Shown: piece after piece, positions 1-5,420 of the stretch
How positions within the stretch are numbered: position 1 is the stretch's first letter
Layout of the letters: the number at the start of each line of letters is the position of its first letter
Origin: Chloroflexota bacterium
Lineage (GTDB): Bacteria > Chloroflexota > Dehalococcoidia > Bin125
Length of the DNA stretch: 7,850 nucleotides
Assembly (NCBI GenBank): GCA_026705105.1
Contig: JAPPBK010000373.1
Span: 1-7,850 of the forward strand
Direction: 5' to 3'
Made by a program: the position numbers and the translations under genes
The notes under the pieces: model-generated
Told to the model about the DNA's origin: nothing
Databases searched by the model: none
Seen by the model: the letters and a program-made list of their open reading frames with translations, nothing else

Positions 1-1
1 G

Positions 2-205
2 AAGAAGGCGCAAATCGGCAGGTTTGTGAATGTATACTCTCACAATGAGCTGATTGGTGCCCCTGAACACGATTCATCCGTGCTGTCGGAAGCAGGAACT
101 GTGGTCCAACACCTTCTTGATCTAGTGGAACACGTTGACAAGGAACATTTTGACGCGATGGTGGGCCTCTCGACGGAAGCTTCGTCGAGCGCGAATGGCG
201 AGTAA
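2..205 (+). CDS. C-terminal fragment of an unrecognised protein (5' end outside window)
   Basis: The second forward frame is open from the left edge to a TAA at 203-205, giving 67 residues with no start inside the window. I do not recognise the family. The segment is mostly helical-looking and acidic (EAGTVVQHLLDLVEHVDKEH is typical) and ends in a Ser/Ala-rich tail. It contains no cysteine, membrane segment or obvious catalytic motif. Base composition is visibly less GC-rich than the genes downstream, which may mean a different origin. The next ATG (209) lies 3 bases after this stop, so the gene probably formed an operon with the broken antitoxin-like gene that follows. That context would suit the other half of a toxin-antitoxin pair, but this is inference from position only. 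Confidence 0.5.
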   Translation, partial: KKAQIGRFVNVYSHNELIGAPEHDSSVLSEAGTVVQHLLDLVEHVDKEHFDAMVGLSTEASSSANGE

Positions 206-208
206 GAC

Positions 209-589
209 ATGAGCCACACCGTCGATCACCCAAGTGCTACTCCCTCCTTTCAAGGCATCTACGACCTGCCTGAAGCGGCCAGGTAACTGAGCGCTTCATG
301 GCAAGGCCCCCCTCTGTTGCCTGTGAGCTCGTCGAAGATGATTGGTTGGATCCGAACAGGGGTGGCCTCTCGGGACCTCGTGGAAGTCGGCGGCAGAGAG
401 CTGTTGATCGGTTTCGAGGACCTAATCTCGATGCGGGTGATCGCTGCGTTGCGAGCCGCGAACGTGAGCTGGCCCGCCATCCGCAAGGCGGAGCATTGGT
501 TGCGCCGAGAAACGGGTTCCGAGCGACCGTTCGCGACCGAGACCATCTGATCCGGCCAGCGTCAGCAACTCGTCGAGTGCCGCTGACGC
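209..589 (+). pseudogene. Broken MerR-like HTH / DUF433-type antitoxin gene
   Basis: Reading from ATG 209 gives GIYDLPEAAR, then TAA (284-286), then in the same frame an ~87-codon stretch up to TGA (548-550). The parts read together like one protein: an N-terminal 'YDLPEAARxL' helix-turn-helix opening of the MerR-like type, a recognition-helix-like SSSKMIGWIRTG, then FEDLISMRVIAALRAANVSW followed by IRKAEHWLRRETG and RPFAT. This order is typical of the HTH half of DUF433-type antitoxins, which usually neutralise a PIN or DUF5615-type toxin. Past the second stop the frame continues as SGQRQQLVEC and then decays; the normal C-terminal half is missing. A TAA where Tyr is expected and a TGA where Trp is plausible look like point mutations, although sequencing error cannot be excluded. 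Spacing to the upstream stop (3 bases) suggests a former operon. The gene is very likely non-functional as read. Confidence 0.58.
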
Positions 590-686
590 TCGTGAACCTC
601 TCTGTCATTGGCGGAGGCGCAGTCCTCAGTCCGAAGTGGAATCAACTGATCGACGCGGTAGAGTTGGCGCTATCCGAGATGCTGTG

Positions 687-693
687 AAGAGGA
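687..693 (+). promoter_or_regulatory. Ribosome binding site for the GTG start at 701
   Basis: AAGAGGA sits 7 bases upstream of GTG 701 and pairs with the 3' end of 16S rRNA. It decides the GTG start of the DUF6978 gene, because the next in-frame Met is far downstream. Confidence 0.6.
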
Positions 694-700
694 CGAATCA

Positions 701-1150
701 GTGGCGGACACCGACCTAACCCAGGCCGAAGCCGATTACCTCATCGCGCTTGACAAGTACGCCGAGGATCAGAGGGCCTGGCCCTATCCCATTGGCGGCG
801 GCAAGCTTTCCATCCCGCTCCGCTCCGAGGACTGGCGCGAGACTTTCCTGCTCGACCTCCGGCGGGCTCGAATAGATCTGTTCAAGAGGACTCACCAAAC
901 CCGTGCTCGCAAGGTCTATCCGCTCGTCCGGCTCGACATCGGCAGCAATCGGCACCGCAATCCAGATGGCGAATGGATCGGGCCGATCCACATCCACCAC
1001 TACCGAGAGGGATACGGCGACAAGTGGGCCGAGGAAGTGCCGGTGGGCGTGTTCCGCGACCTTGCGGACCCGATCCTCACCCTTGATGACTTTATGCGAT
1101 ACTGCAACATCGTCGATCCGCCAATCTTCCAGGCGAGTGGGATGCCATGA
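701..1150 (+). CDS. DUF6978 family protein
   Basis: This 149-residue protein has a GTG start with a good AAGAGGA ribosome site. I recognise the DUF6978 pattern: an N-terminal 'LTQAEADYLIALDK' helix, GGGKLSIPL, a 'FLLDLRRARIDL' strand-helix, then the most conserved block, VRLDIGSNRHRNPDGEW followed by HIHHYREGYGDKW, and a C-terminal LDDFMRYCNI. The HxHH-Y-R-E-G-Y-G-D-K cluster (about residues 98-109) and the preceding HRNPDGE are clustered polar and charged residues that look like an active or metal-binding site. No biochemical function is established to my knowledge. The protein is full length, soluble, and has no signal peptide or membrane segment. Its stop overlaps the next start (ATGA at 1147-1150), so it is translationally coupled to a DUF1828-DUF1829 protein. 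These two families commonly travel together, and the pair is probably one functional unit. Confidence 0.78.
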   Translation: MADTDLTQAEADYLIALDKYAEDQRAWPYPIGGGKLSIPLRSEDWRETFLLDLRRARIDLFKRTHQTRARKVYPLVRLDIGSNRHRNPDGEWIGPIHIHHYREGYGDKWAEEVPVGVFRDLADPILTLDDFMRYCNIVDPPIFQASGMP

Positions 1151-1914
1151 TCGATGAAGTGCAAGCCCTGCTGGACGAGTACCAGGCCTGGCTGCGGGAC
1201 AACACCATGCTGCGCGAACTCGACGATTGGGTCGAGATCACCACGCCGTACCTAGATCGGCACAACGACTGCCTCCAGATTTACGCCACCCGCGACGGCG
1301 CTGATTGGACGTTGAGCGACGACGGCTTCATCATCAGCGACCTGGAAATGTCCGGCTGCACGTTGGACACGCCCAAGCGTCTTGCGCTTCTGAACATGAC
1401 GCTCGCCGGGTTCGGCGTCAGGCGCGATGCGGGAGATGCCCTCATCGTCCGCGCCTCACAGAGCAGCTTCGCCACCAAGAAACACAGCCTGCTCCAGGCC
1501 ATGCTCGCCGTCAATGACCTCTTCTACCTTGCCTCACCGACCATTGCCAGTCTCTTCTTTGAAGACGTCTCGCTTTGGCTGGACGAGTCCCAAGTGAGAA
1601 ACACTCCAAGGGTCAGGTTCTTCGGCGAGTCCGGCTATGACCACCTCTTCGATTTCGTCATTCCGAAGTCGGCGTCAGAGCCAGAGCGAATGTTGCAGAC
1701 GATCAACAGCCCCAGTCGCGAAACTGCCACCAGGGTCGCGTTCGCCTGCTTCGACACACGAACCGCTCGGCCTGACGATTCACGCACCTACGCCGTCCTG
1801 AATGACGCCCAAGGCCGCATATCGAGCCAAGTCACGGACGCGCTCGAGAGCTATGACGTCCGGCCAATTCTCTGGTCCGAGCGTGAAGCTGTCCAGGCAG
1901 AACTCGCTGGATAG
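1147..1914 (+). CDS. DUF1828-DUF1829 two-domain protein
   Basis: This 255-residue protein's ATG overlaps the stop of the DUF6978 gene. Residues about 25-130 match DUF1828: WVEITTPYLDRHNDCLQIY, then WTLSDDGFIISDLEMSG, and a 'FATKKHSLLQAMLAVNDL' helix. Residues about 150-250 match DUF1829: VRFFGESGYDHLFDFVIP, ATRVAFACFDTR, YAVLND, and a terminal ESYDVRPILWSEREAV. The GYDHLFDFVIP strand followed by a Phe-Asp strand and a short helix could suggest a degraded nuclease-like alpha/beta fold, but no PD-(D/E)xK triad can be read with confidence. No function is established that I know of. The coupling to DUF6978 and the setting among restriction and toxin-antitoxin remnants suggest a host-defence or addiction-type role. 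The gene is intact, unlike most of its neighbours, which may mean it is still under selection or newly arrived. Confidence 0.8.
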   Translation: MIDEVQALLDEYQAWLRDNTMLRELDDWVEITTPYLDRHNDCLQIYATRDGADWTLSDDGFIISDLEMSGCTLDTPKRLALLNMTLAGFGVRRDAGDALIVRASQSSFATKKHSLLQAMLAVNDLFYLASPTIASLFFEDVSLWLDESQVRNTPRVRFFGESGYDHLFDFVIPKSASEPERMLQTINSPSRETATRVAFACFDTRTARPDDSRTYAVLNDAQGRISSQVTDALESYDVRPILWSEREAVQAELAG

Positions 1915-1933
1915 CGAGCGCCTGGTCATGATC

Positions 1934-1945
1934 TAGCCTTCTGTC
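1934..1945 (+). promoter_or_regulatory. Likely leaderless promoter -10 element (TAGCCT-N6-ATG) for the hsdR remnant
   Basis: TAGCCT (1934-1939), a TANNNT-type -10 hexamer, is followed by exactly six bases (TCTGTC) and then ATG 1946. No Shine-Dalgarno site is present. This geometry places the transcription start at or next to the A of ATG, as in leaderless transcripts of actinobacteria and Deinococcus. The same ATCTAGCCT word and spacing recur at 4037-4052. No convincing -35 is seen. Confidence 0.5.
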
Positions 1946-2392
1946 ATGACCACTATCAGCGAGGCGGACGTCGAGGAGATCGCCCTCAAACACCTCCGCG
2001 ATCTCGGCTGGGACACCGCCTACGGTCCCGACATCGAGCGCGATTACTCGCAGGTCGTGTTTGACGACCGCCTCCGCGCCGCCCTCGCCAATTTCAATCC
2101 CGAACTGCCCGACGACGCGCTGGAGAGTGCCTTCCGCAAGTTGACCCAACCCGAGGGTTCCAGCCTCGAAACACGCAACAGGGTGTTGCATCGATTTCTC
2201 GTCTGGGGCGTTGAGGTCGAGTACCGAGACGGAGATCGCATCCGTGGCGGACAAGTCAGGGTCATGGACTTCGACGAACCCGCCGCCAACTACTACCTCG
2301 CCGTCAACCAGTCCACGGTCACCGAGCGTGACCACAACCATCGCCCCGACATCGTCCTGTTCGTCAACGGCCTGCCACTAGCAGGCTGCTGA
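1946..2392 (+). pseudogene. hsdR: Truncated type I restriction endonuclease subunit R (N-terminal part only)
   Basis: This 148-residue reading frame matches the N-terminus of HsdR, the ATP-dependent translocase and nuclease subunit of type I restriction-modification systems, normally about 1000 residues. Visible markers are the opening 'EADVEEIALKHLRDLGW', GPDIERDY, then NRVLHRFLVWGVEVEYR, QVRVMDFD, YLAVNQSTV and RPDIVLFVNGLPLA. In the family the last motif runs on into VIELKNP, where Asp (here D135) and the E-x-K make up the PD-(D/E)xK nuclease site. Here the frame breaks straight after GLPLA, adding only Gly-Cys and a TGA that belong to an insertion-sequence-like end. The catalytic E and K, the helicase domains and the C-terminus are all absent. 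No hsdM or hsdS is present. The fragment cannot cut DNA; it appears to be a relic of insertion or deletion. Confidence 0.85.
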
Positions 2393-2400
2393 AAAAGGAG
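2378..2400. mobile_element. Insertion-sequence-like end (GCAGGCTGCTGAAAAAGG) at the hsdR break
   Basis: CTAG is followed by GCAGGCTGCTGAAAAAGGAG exactly where hsdR homology stops. The word 'AGGCTGCTGAAAAA' closely resembles terminal inverted repeats of several bacterial IS families, with a CTAG-type target flank; I recall IS1182- and IS5-like elements but cannot fix the family. I found no matching inverted copy within the window and no transposase motif next to it, so the element is either decayed or rearranged. The main support is its position at the break. Confidence 0.42.
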
Positions 2401-2839
2401 CCTGTGGGATCATGAGGGAGTGATTGAACCGATAGGCAATGGAGGGCTGCGATGTCCGCTCGCGCTCGGTCACCTTGAGGCTCGTCTGCGAGACCGATCG
2501 GACCGCCTGATCCAGAAGTCCTGATCGACTTCCACTGGTCTCGTTGCGGGACTCAGACGCGAAGTCTGCCGGATCATCAATCCGTTCCCTCACGCTGGCG
2601 GGATAGGTGACGGCCCCTTCCTGTTCGTCCCAGACGAGCGACGGCCCGTCTTCCCGGTAGAAGGCGAGCGTGCGGAGCCGCATGGCGTCGACGTCTTCGA
2701 TCGCGAATCGCTGTTCGCAGCCCTTGACCAGGGTTGGGTTGGACGAGATCGCCGTCTGCACGGTCCGACCGGAACTCGCGCTGAGCCTCAGGAAGAACGT
2801 CTCCACGGCAAGCTCCGGCCCGTAGAAGACGACCGACAT
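2378..2839 (-). CDS. Hypothetical reverse-strand reading frame, possibly a gene remnant
   Basis: The reverse frame is open well beyond this interval, up to 3169. From the internal ATG at 2839 it gives 153 residues. Its first ~85 residues look protein-like (SVVFYGPELAVETFFLRLS, then CEQRFAIEDVDAMRLRTLAF and GPSLVWDEQEGAVTYP). The tail turns into the reverse complement of the IS-like end and stops there. No Shine-Dalgarno site precedes the ATG and I do not recognise a family. The upstream part of the open frame (2840-3169) passes through repeat copy A. It may be a fragment of an inactivated gene read through into IS sequence, or a chance GC-rich open frame. I lean to a remnant. Confidence 0.25.
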   Translation of the reverse strand: MSVVFYGPELAVETFFLRLSASSGRTVQTAISSNPTLVKGCEQRFAIEDVDAMRLRTLAFYREDGPSLVWDEQEGAVTYPASVRERIDDPADFASESRNETSGSRSGLLDQAVRSVSQTSLKVTERERTSQPSIAYRFNHSLMIPQAPFSAAC

Positions 2840-2950
2840 GAGGACGAGCTGAGCGCCTGCGGAGAGCGCCGAGCCTGCGGGCGGATTACCCGGCGGACGA
2901 TTGAGGAAGCTGCGCCCGGACTTTGGGCGGCCAGCGCCGATCTGCCTTGA

Positions 2951-3197
2951 TCGACGCTTCGTTCTGCGTCCTCGCCTACCCATGTTCCGACGCAGCGTAT
3001 CCAGCGTGGACGTGACGCTTCGGAGTCCAAGTTGACTACGCAACTCTTTCGTTCCGTTCGGTCCTTGCCCTTGCGGCGCCTGCCGGGATCCGGAGTGCCA
3101 AGGGCGCAGGCGGCTAGCGCCAGACCTAACCGATAGGACGCTCGAATACGCAAACACCGAACTGGCCACATGCCCCTACGGGTTACAACGGGCGGCG
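2951..3197 (+). repeat. Diverged direct repeat, copy A (~247 bp)
   Basis: This segment aligns with 5174-5420 in the same orientation, offset 2223 bases, with only single-base indels. By hand count 71 of 93 bases match between 2956-3048 and 5179-5271. Landmarks are GCTTCGTTCT, TACCCATG, CAAGTTG, GCAACTCTT, CCGGAGTGC, GCGCCA and ACGGGCGG in the same order. Read forward, the right half encodes CPCGACRDPEC against CLCCGYRDPEC in copy B, with several differences at third codon positions. Read in reverse, the left half gives QLGLRSVTSTLDTL against QLGRGSVISALDAL. Both hint that the repeat was once coding, but on which strand is unclear. Copy A carries a one-base shift relative to B near 3050-3090. 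Confidence 0.75.
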
Positions 3198-3344
3198 CGA
3201 TGAATGTACAGCGAAGGGCTGTTTCCGCACGGCCGTCCGCTCAGAATCATTGAACTCGACGCACGGCCCCAATCAGTGAATGGGTTGCGGGGCCACCGTC
3301 GTAGCCGGGAACTGGCGGTAGAATCGGGCCTCAGCCTCGTCACC

Positions 3345-3366
3345 GGCGCCCGTCCGTGCGGGCGCC
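3345..3366 (+). other. Perfect GC-rich hairpin upstream of the HNH gene
   Basis: GGCGCCCG (3345-3352) and CGGGCGCC (3359-3366) form a perfect 8-bp stem with a 6-base loop TCCGTG, 38 bases before TTG 3405. No T-run follows, so it is a poor intrinsic terminator. It could be a factor-assisted terminator for upstream readthrough or an operator or leader structure for the HNH gene. Confidence 0.5.
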
Positions 3367-3404
3367 TGCTAACGTGATCTCCCCAGGGTTACCTGCGGAA
3401 CAGC

Positions 3405-3983
3405 TTGCGGGAGATGGACGAGTTGGACGACCTGGCTTCGCTGGTGCGCGCGACGACGGCGGAGGCGTACGCGCTGGCCGACACGACGGGCCGCCTGCCT
3501 GAGCGGATCGTGGTCGAGGCCAGCTTCGACGTGGACGCGTCCGGGGGCCTTGCGCTCAATCAATCCCGTCGGTTTCCCGGTGCGGTCAAGATGAAGATGG
3601 AGCTGGCTCCCCAGGCAGCGCCTCCAGGACTGCGCCTGATTGCCGACCACGCGGCGAGAGAGTCCGCGAAGGGTCAGAACAAGCGCACGCGCAAGCGGAC
3701 CAATCACACGATCCTCTACCGAAGACAGGGCGGATGCTGCGTCGGCTGCCGCCACTTTTTCCAGCCGAGGAATCTGACCATCGACCATGTGGTGCCGCGA
3801 TTCGGCGGCGGAAGCGACGACATCGCCAACCTGCAGCTGCTCTGCGAGGCCTGCAACCAGCTCAAGGGGAGCGGAACGCAGAGTGCGTTGCTGGCCGAAT
3901 TGCGAGCGCGGGGCTTCGTCAACCCGGGGGTGAATGCAACGCCGCTTGAGGAGGGTCCGGGCGCTGCGGAGTCGGCCGTGTAG
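3405..3983 (+). CDS. HNH endonuclease
   Basis: This 192-residue protein counts from TTG 3405; ATG 3414 is the alternative, and neither has a strong ribosome site. The in-frame stop at 3375-3377 means little can be missing upstream. The C-terminal half is a classic zinc-ribbon HNH nuclease: C112-x2-C115, then TIDHVVPRFGGGSDDIANLQ with the catalytic D127-H128 and N142, then C147-x2-C150-N151-x2-KG. This fold cuts DNA with one metal ion held by the HNH residues, while the four cysteines bind structural zinc. A basic linker (KGQNKRTRKR, residues 89-98) just before it probably grips DNA. The first ~75 residues are a separate small domain I cannot name: a helix followed by beta strands, ending VKMKMEL. 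No methylase or specificity subunit is nearby, so classification as a restriction enzyme would be inference. It lies upstream of, and on the same strand as, the phosphoribosyltransferase. Confidence 0.85.
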   Translation: MREMDELDDLASLVRATTAEAYALADTTGRLPERIVVEASFDVDASGGLALNQSRRFPGAVKMKMELAPQAAPPGLRLIADHAARESAKGQNKRTRKRTNHTILYRRQGGCCVGCRHFFQPRNLTIDHVVPRFGGGSDDIANLQLLCEACNQLKGSGTQSALLAELRARGFVNPGVNATPLEEGPGAAESAV

Positions 3984-4039
3984 TGCGGGTCCGGCTCCAG
4001 TTGGACGCCTGCCTCTGGCTAACATCGCGGTTATGCATC

Positions 4040-4051
4040 TAGCCTCCCGAA
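4040..4051 (+). promoter_or_regulatory. Likely -10 element TAGCCT-N6 upstream of the phosphoribosyltransferase gene
   Basis: TAGCCT (4040-4045) is followed by six bases and ATG 4052, the same geometry as the promoter at 1934-1945; the two share ATCTAGCCT. If it is a real promoter, transcription begins at about 4052. That would either start a leaderless protein there, or give a ~100-base leader before the better ribosome site at 4141. Confidence 0.45.
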
Positions 4052-4140
4052 ATGCAACAGAAGGCGCATACATCGACGCCCGTGCTGTCCACCTCCGGCG
4101 TACGTGAGCGGTCGCACAGGTGCGAAGGTGCCCCGCTTGC

Positions 4141-4146
4141 AGGAGG
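4141..4146 (+). promoter_or_regulatory. Strong ribosome binding site AGGAGG before TTG 4154
   Basis: A perfect AGGAGG lies 7 bases before an in-frame TTG (4154). It argues for a 258-residue phosphoribosyltransferase and against the upstream ATG at 4052, whose extra 34 residues look like poorly structured, non-conserved sequence. Confidence 0.65.
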
Positions 4147-4153
4147 AGAGCGA

Positions 4154-4930
4154 TTGAAGCACAGGCGCGAAGGGGAAACGGGACCGGCAACGCAATCAAC
4201 GCCCGCCTACGAAGTGGACTACGAGGCGGCGCGTCTGGCTGCGCGCCTGTTCGGCGAGGAGTCCGCGGGCAGCTACGTCGTAGCGGCCCGCTTGATCCGC
4301 ATCGACAGCCTCCCCGTCGGCGATCTCGGGCTGCTCACGGTCGGGTTTCGCATCACGGACCGGCCCGGCGAAGAGTGGACCCGGCGCTTCAACCGGTTCA
4401 AGTACGGCGACCCTTCTGCCGTCAGGGCGGCCACCCGCGCGTTCTGCGCGGCGTTCGAGCTCTTCCACCCCGCCGGGAGCCCGCGCGTCGTCGTCGTCTC
4501 CGCGGTCGCTTCAGGGCAGAACATCGTGCAACACGACACGCCGGCGTCGACACTGGCGTCCGCGCTGGCGCGGTCCCGCGGCTGGGAGTGGCTTCCGCAT
4601 CACGTCACCAAGGACCGGCATCCCAGCCTCACCGGCATCGTCTCCGCGGCCGAGCGGGACGCCACCGTGGACGGGGTCTACCTGGCTGCCCCCATCGGAG
4701 GCGACCCCGGCCTGGCGCTCGTCGTTGACGACTTCTGCACCCGGGGCGCGACGTTTGCGGACATCGCCCGTGCGATCCGGGAGTCCAATCCCGGATGGGA
4801 GATTCAGCCGGTCAGCCTCGCCAAGGCCGAGCGCGCCACCTACTGGAAGGGCGATCTGACCAATGCGCACATCCCCGACATCCTGGATGCCGCCTGGCGC
4901 GGGGCCCCGAATCTCGCGTCGCCCTTCTAG
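4154..4930 (+). CDS. ComF-like phosphoribosyltransferase-domain protein
   Basis: The protein is 258 residues from TTG 4154 (292 if ATG 4052 is used). The PRPP-binding loop is clear: LALVVDDFCTRGATFAD at residues 187-203, with the acidic pair D192-D193 and the following small residues, as in type I phosphoribosyltransferases. A ComF-like segment precedes it: K153-DRHPSLTGIVSAAER-DATVDGVY, matching the family pattern R/K...Q/L-T-G...ER..NV.G.F. The N-terminal ~110 residues (GLLTVGFRITDRPGEEWTRR and RFNRFKYGDPSAV) are not the usual ComF zinc finger and contain no cysteine cluster. So it is not a standard competence ComF. Likely chemistry is PRPP-dependent transfer to or from a base or nucleotide, but the substrate is unknown. 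The 170-base gap after the HNH gene and the separate promoter suggest its own transcription. Phosphoribosyltransferase domains occur in some defence and stress islands; a link with the HNH gene is inference. Confidence 0.75.
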   Translation: MKHRREGETGPATQSTPAYEVDYEAARLAARLFGEESAGSYVVAARLIRIDSLPVGDLGLLTVGFRITDRPGEEWTRRFNRFKYGDPSAVRAATRAFCAAFELFHPAGSPRVVVVSAVASGQNIVQHDTPASTLASALARSRGWEWLPHHVTKDRHPSLTGIVSAAERDATVDGVYLAAPIGGDPGLALVVDDFCTRGATFADIARAIRESNPGWEIQPVSLAKAERATYWKGDLTNAHIPDILDAAWRGAPNLASPF

Positions 4931-4986
4931 CGAAACGCAGAAGAGGTTACATACATTGCCGGCGCGGGCCGAGGGTGTACGGATGA

Positions 4987-5238
4987 GCGGCTCGATCGGC
5001 AAGCGCGGCGACCGGCCGCTTCGGCGATGGCGGGGAGCTCGTCACACTTCCGTCTCGTCACTTCGTGGGTGTGCGAGATGTCTGGCGCCTGGAGGAGCGG
5101 AAGCGACCGCACGTCACGGAAGTCGCATACGTAGACCTCGATGGGGCCGATCTGGCCACCCTCCGGGCGACCTCGGGCGCTTCGTTCTTCATCCCCGCGT
5201 ACCCATGCCGCGACCCAGCGCATCGAGCGCAGAGATGA
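4987..5238 (+). pseudogene. Startless forward reading-frame fragment leading into repeat B
   Basis: From the stop at 4984-4986 the first forward frame is open to TGA 5236-5238 with protein-like content: GRFGDGGELVTLPSRHFVGV, RDVWRLEERK, TEVAYVDLDGADLATLRA, then SFFIPAYPCRD. The first possible start is GTG 5065, in the middle of this material, so it looks like the middle or end of a broken gene. I do not recognise the family. The last 20 codons lie in repeat B, and the terminating TGA is conserved at the same position in repeat A (3013-3015). The reverse strand is also open through part of the region, so the strand is not certain. Confidence 0.28.
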
Positions 5239-5420
5239 CACTCCCGCGCCCAAGTTGCCCAAGCAACTCTTCTGATCCAAGTGCTCATGTGTCTCTGCTG
5301 CGGCTACCGCGACCCGGAGTGCATACCGCGAAGAGGGGCAGCGCCAACCGCATCTGAAGCGGCGCTCGAGTGGGTGAATGCCAAACCGGCCAACGCCCCG
5401 AAGGTTTACGACGGGCGGAC
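5174..5420 (+). repeat. Diverged direct repeat, copy B (~247 bp)
   Basis: This is the same-orientation partner of 2951-3197. The two copies bracket the HNH and phosphoribosyltransferase genes, about 2 kb apart. In this copy the first forward frame runs across a single TGA (5236-5238) and on through QVAQATLLIQVLMCLCCGYR, DPEC and APTASEAALEWVNAK. The cysteine pattern C-x-C-C-x3-R-D-P-E-C compares with C-x-C-x2-C-R-D-P-E-C in copy A. Whether the copies descend from a duplicated gene, a mobile element end or a structured non-coding element cannot be told by eye. Confidence 0.75.

Larger units (their letters stand above)
2393..3404. other. About 1 kb with no recognisable intact gene
   Basis: Between the hsdR break and the HNH gene I see no forward gene. 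The stretch holds the IS-like end, a possible reverse-strand remnant up to about 2839, repeat copy A (2951-3197), and a perfect GC-rich hairpin (3345-3366). No remainder of hsdR resumes on the far side, so the 3' part of that gene was deleted rather than merely interrupted. Confidence 0.5.

Noticed and set aside
298..687. 129-codon forward frame across the antitoxin pseudogene
   Set aside because: It is out of phase with the recognisable HTH sequence for most of its length and is Arg/Pro-rich, as expected of a shadow frame. Only its last ~30 codons (NLSVIGGGAVLSPKWNQLID) look protein-like and have no start of their own.
3341..3375. The hairpin followed by GCTAAC, with further GCTAAC at 4018 and 7111, as integron attC sites
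   Set aside because: The seven-base core does not fit RYYYAAC at any of the three, no paired GTTRRRY partner is present at the right distance, and no integrase of the tyrosine type is seen.
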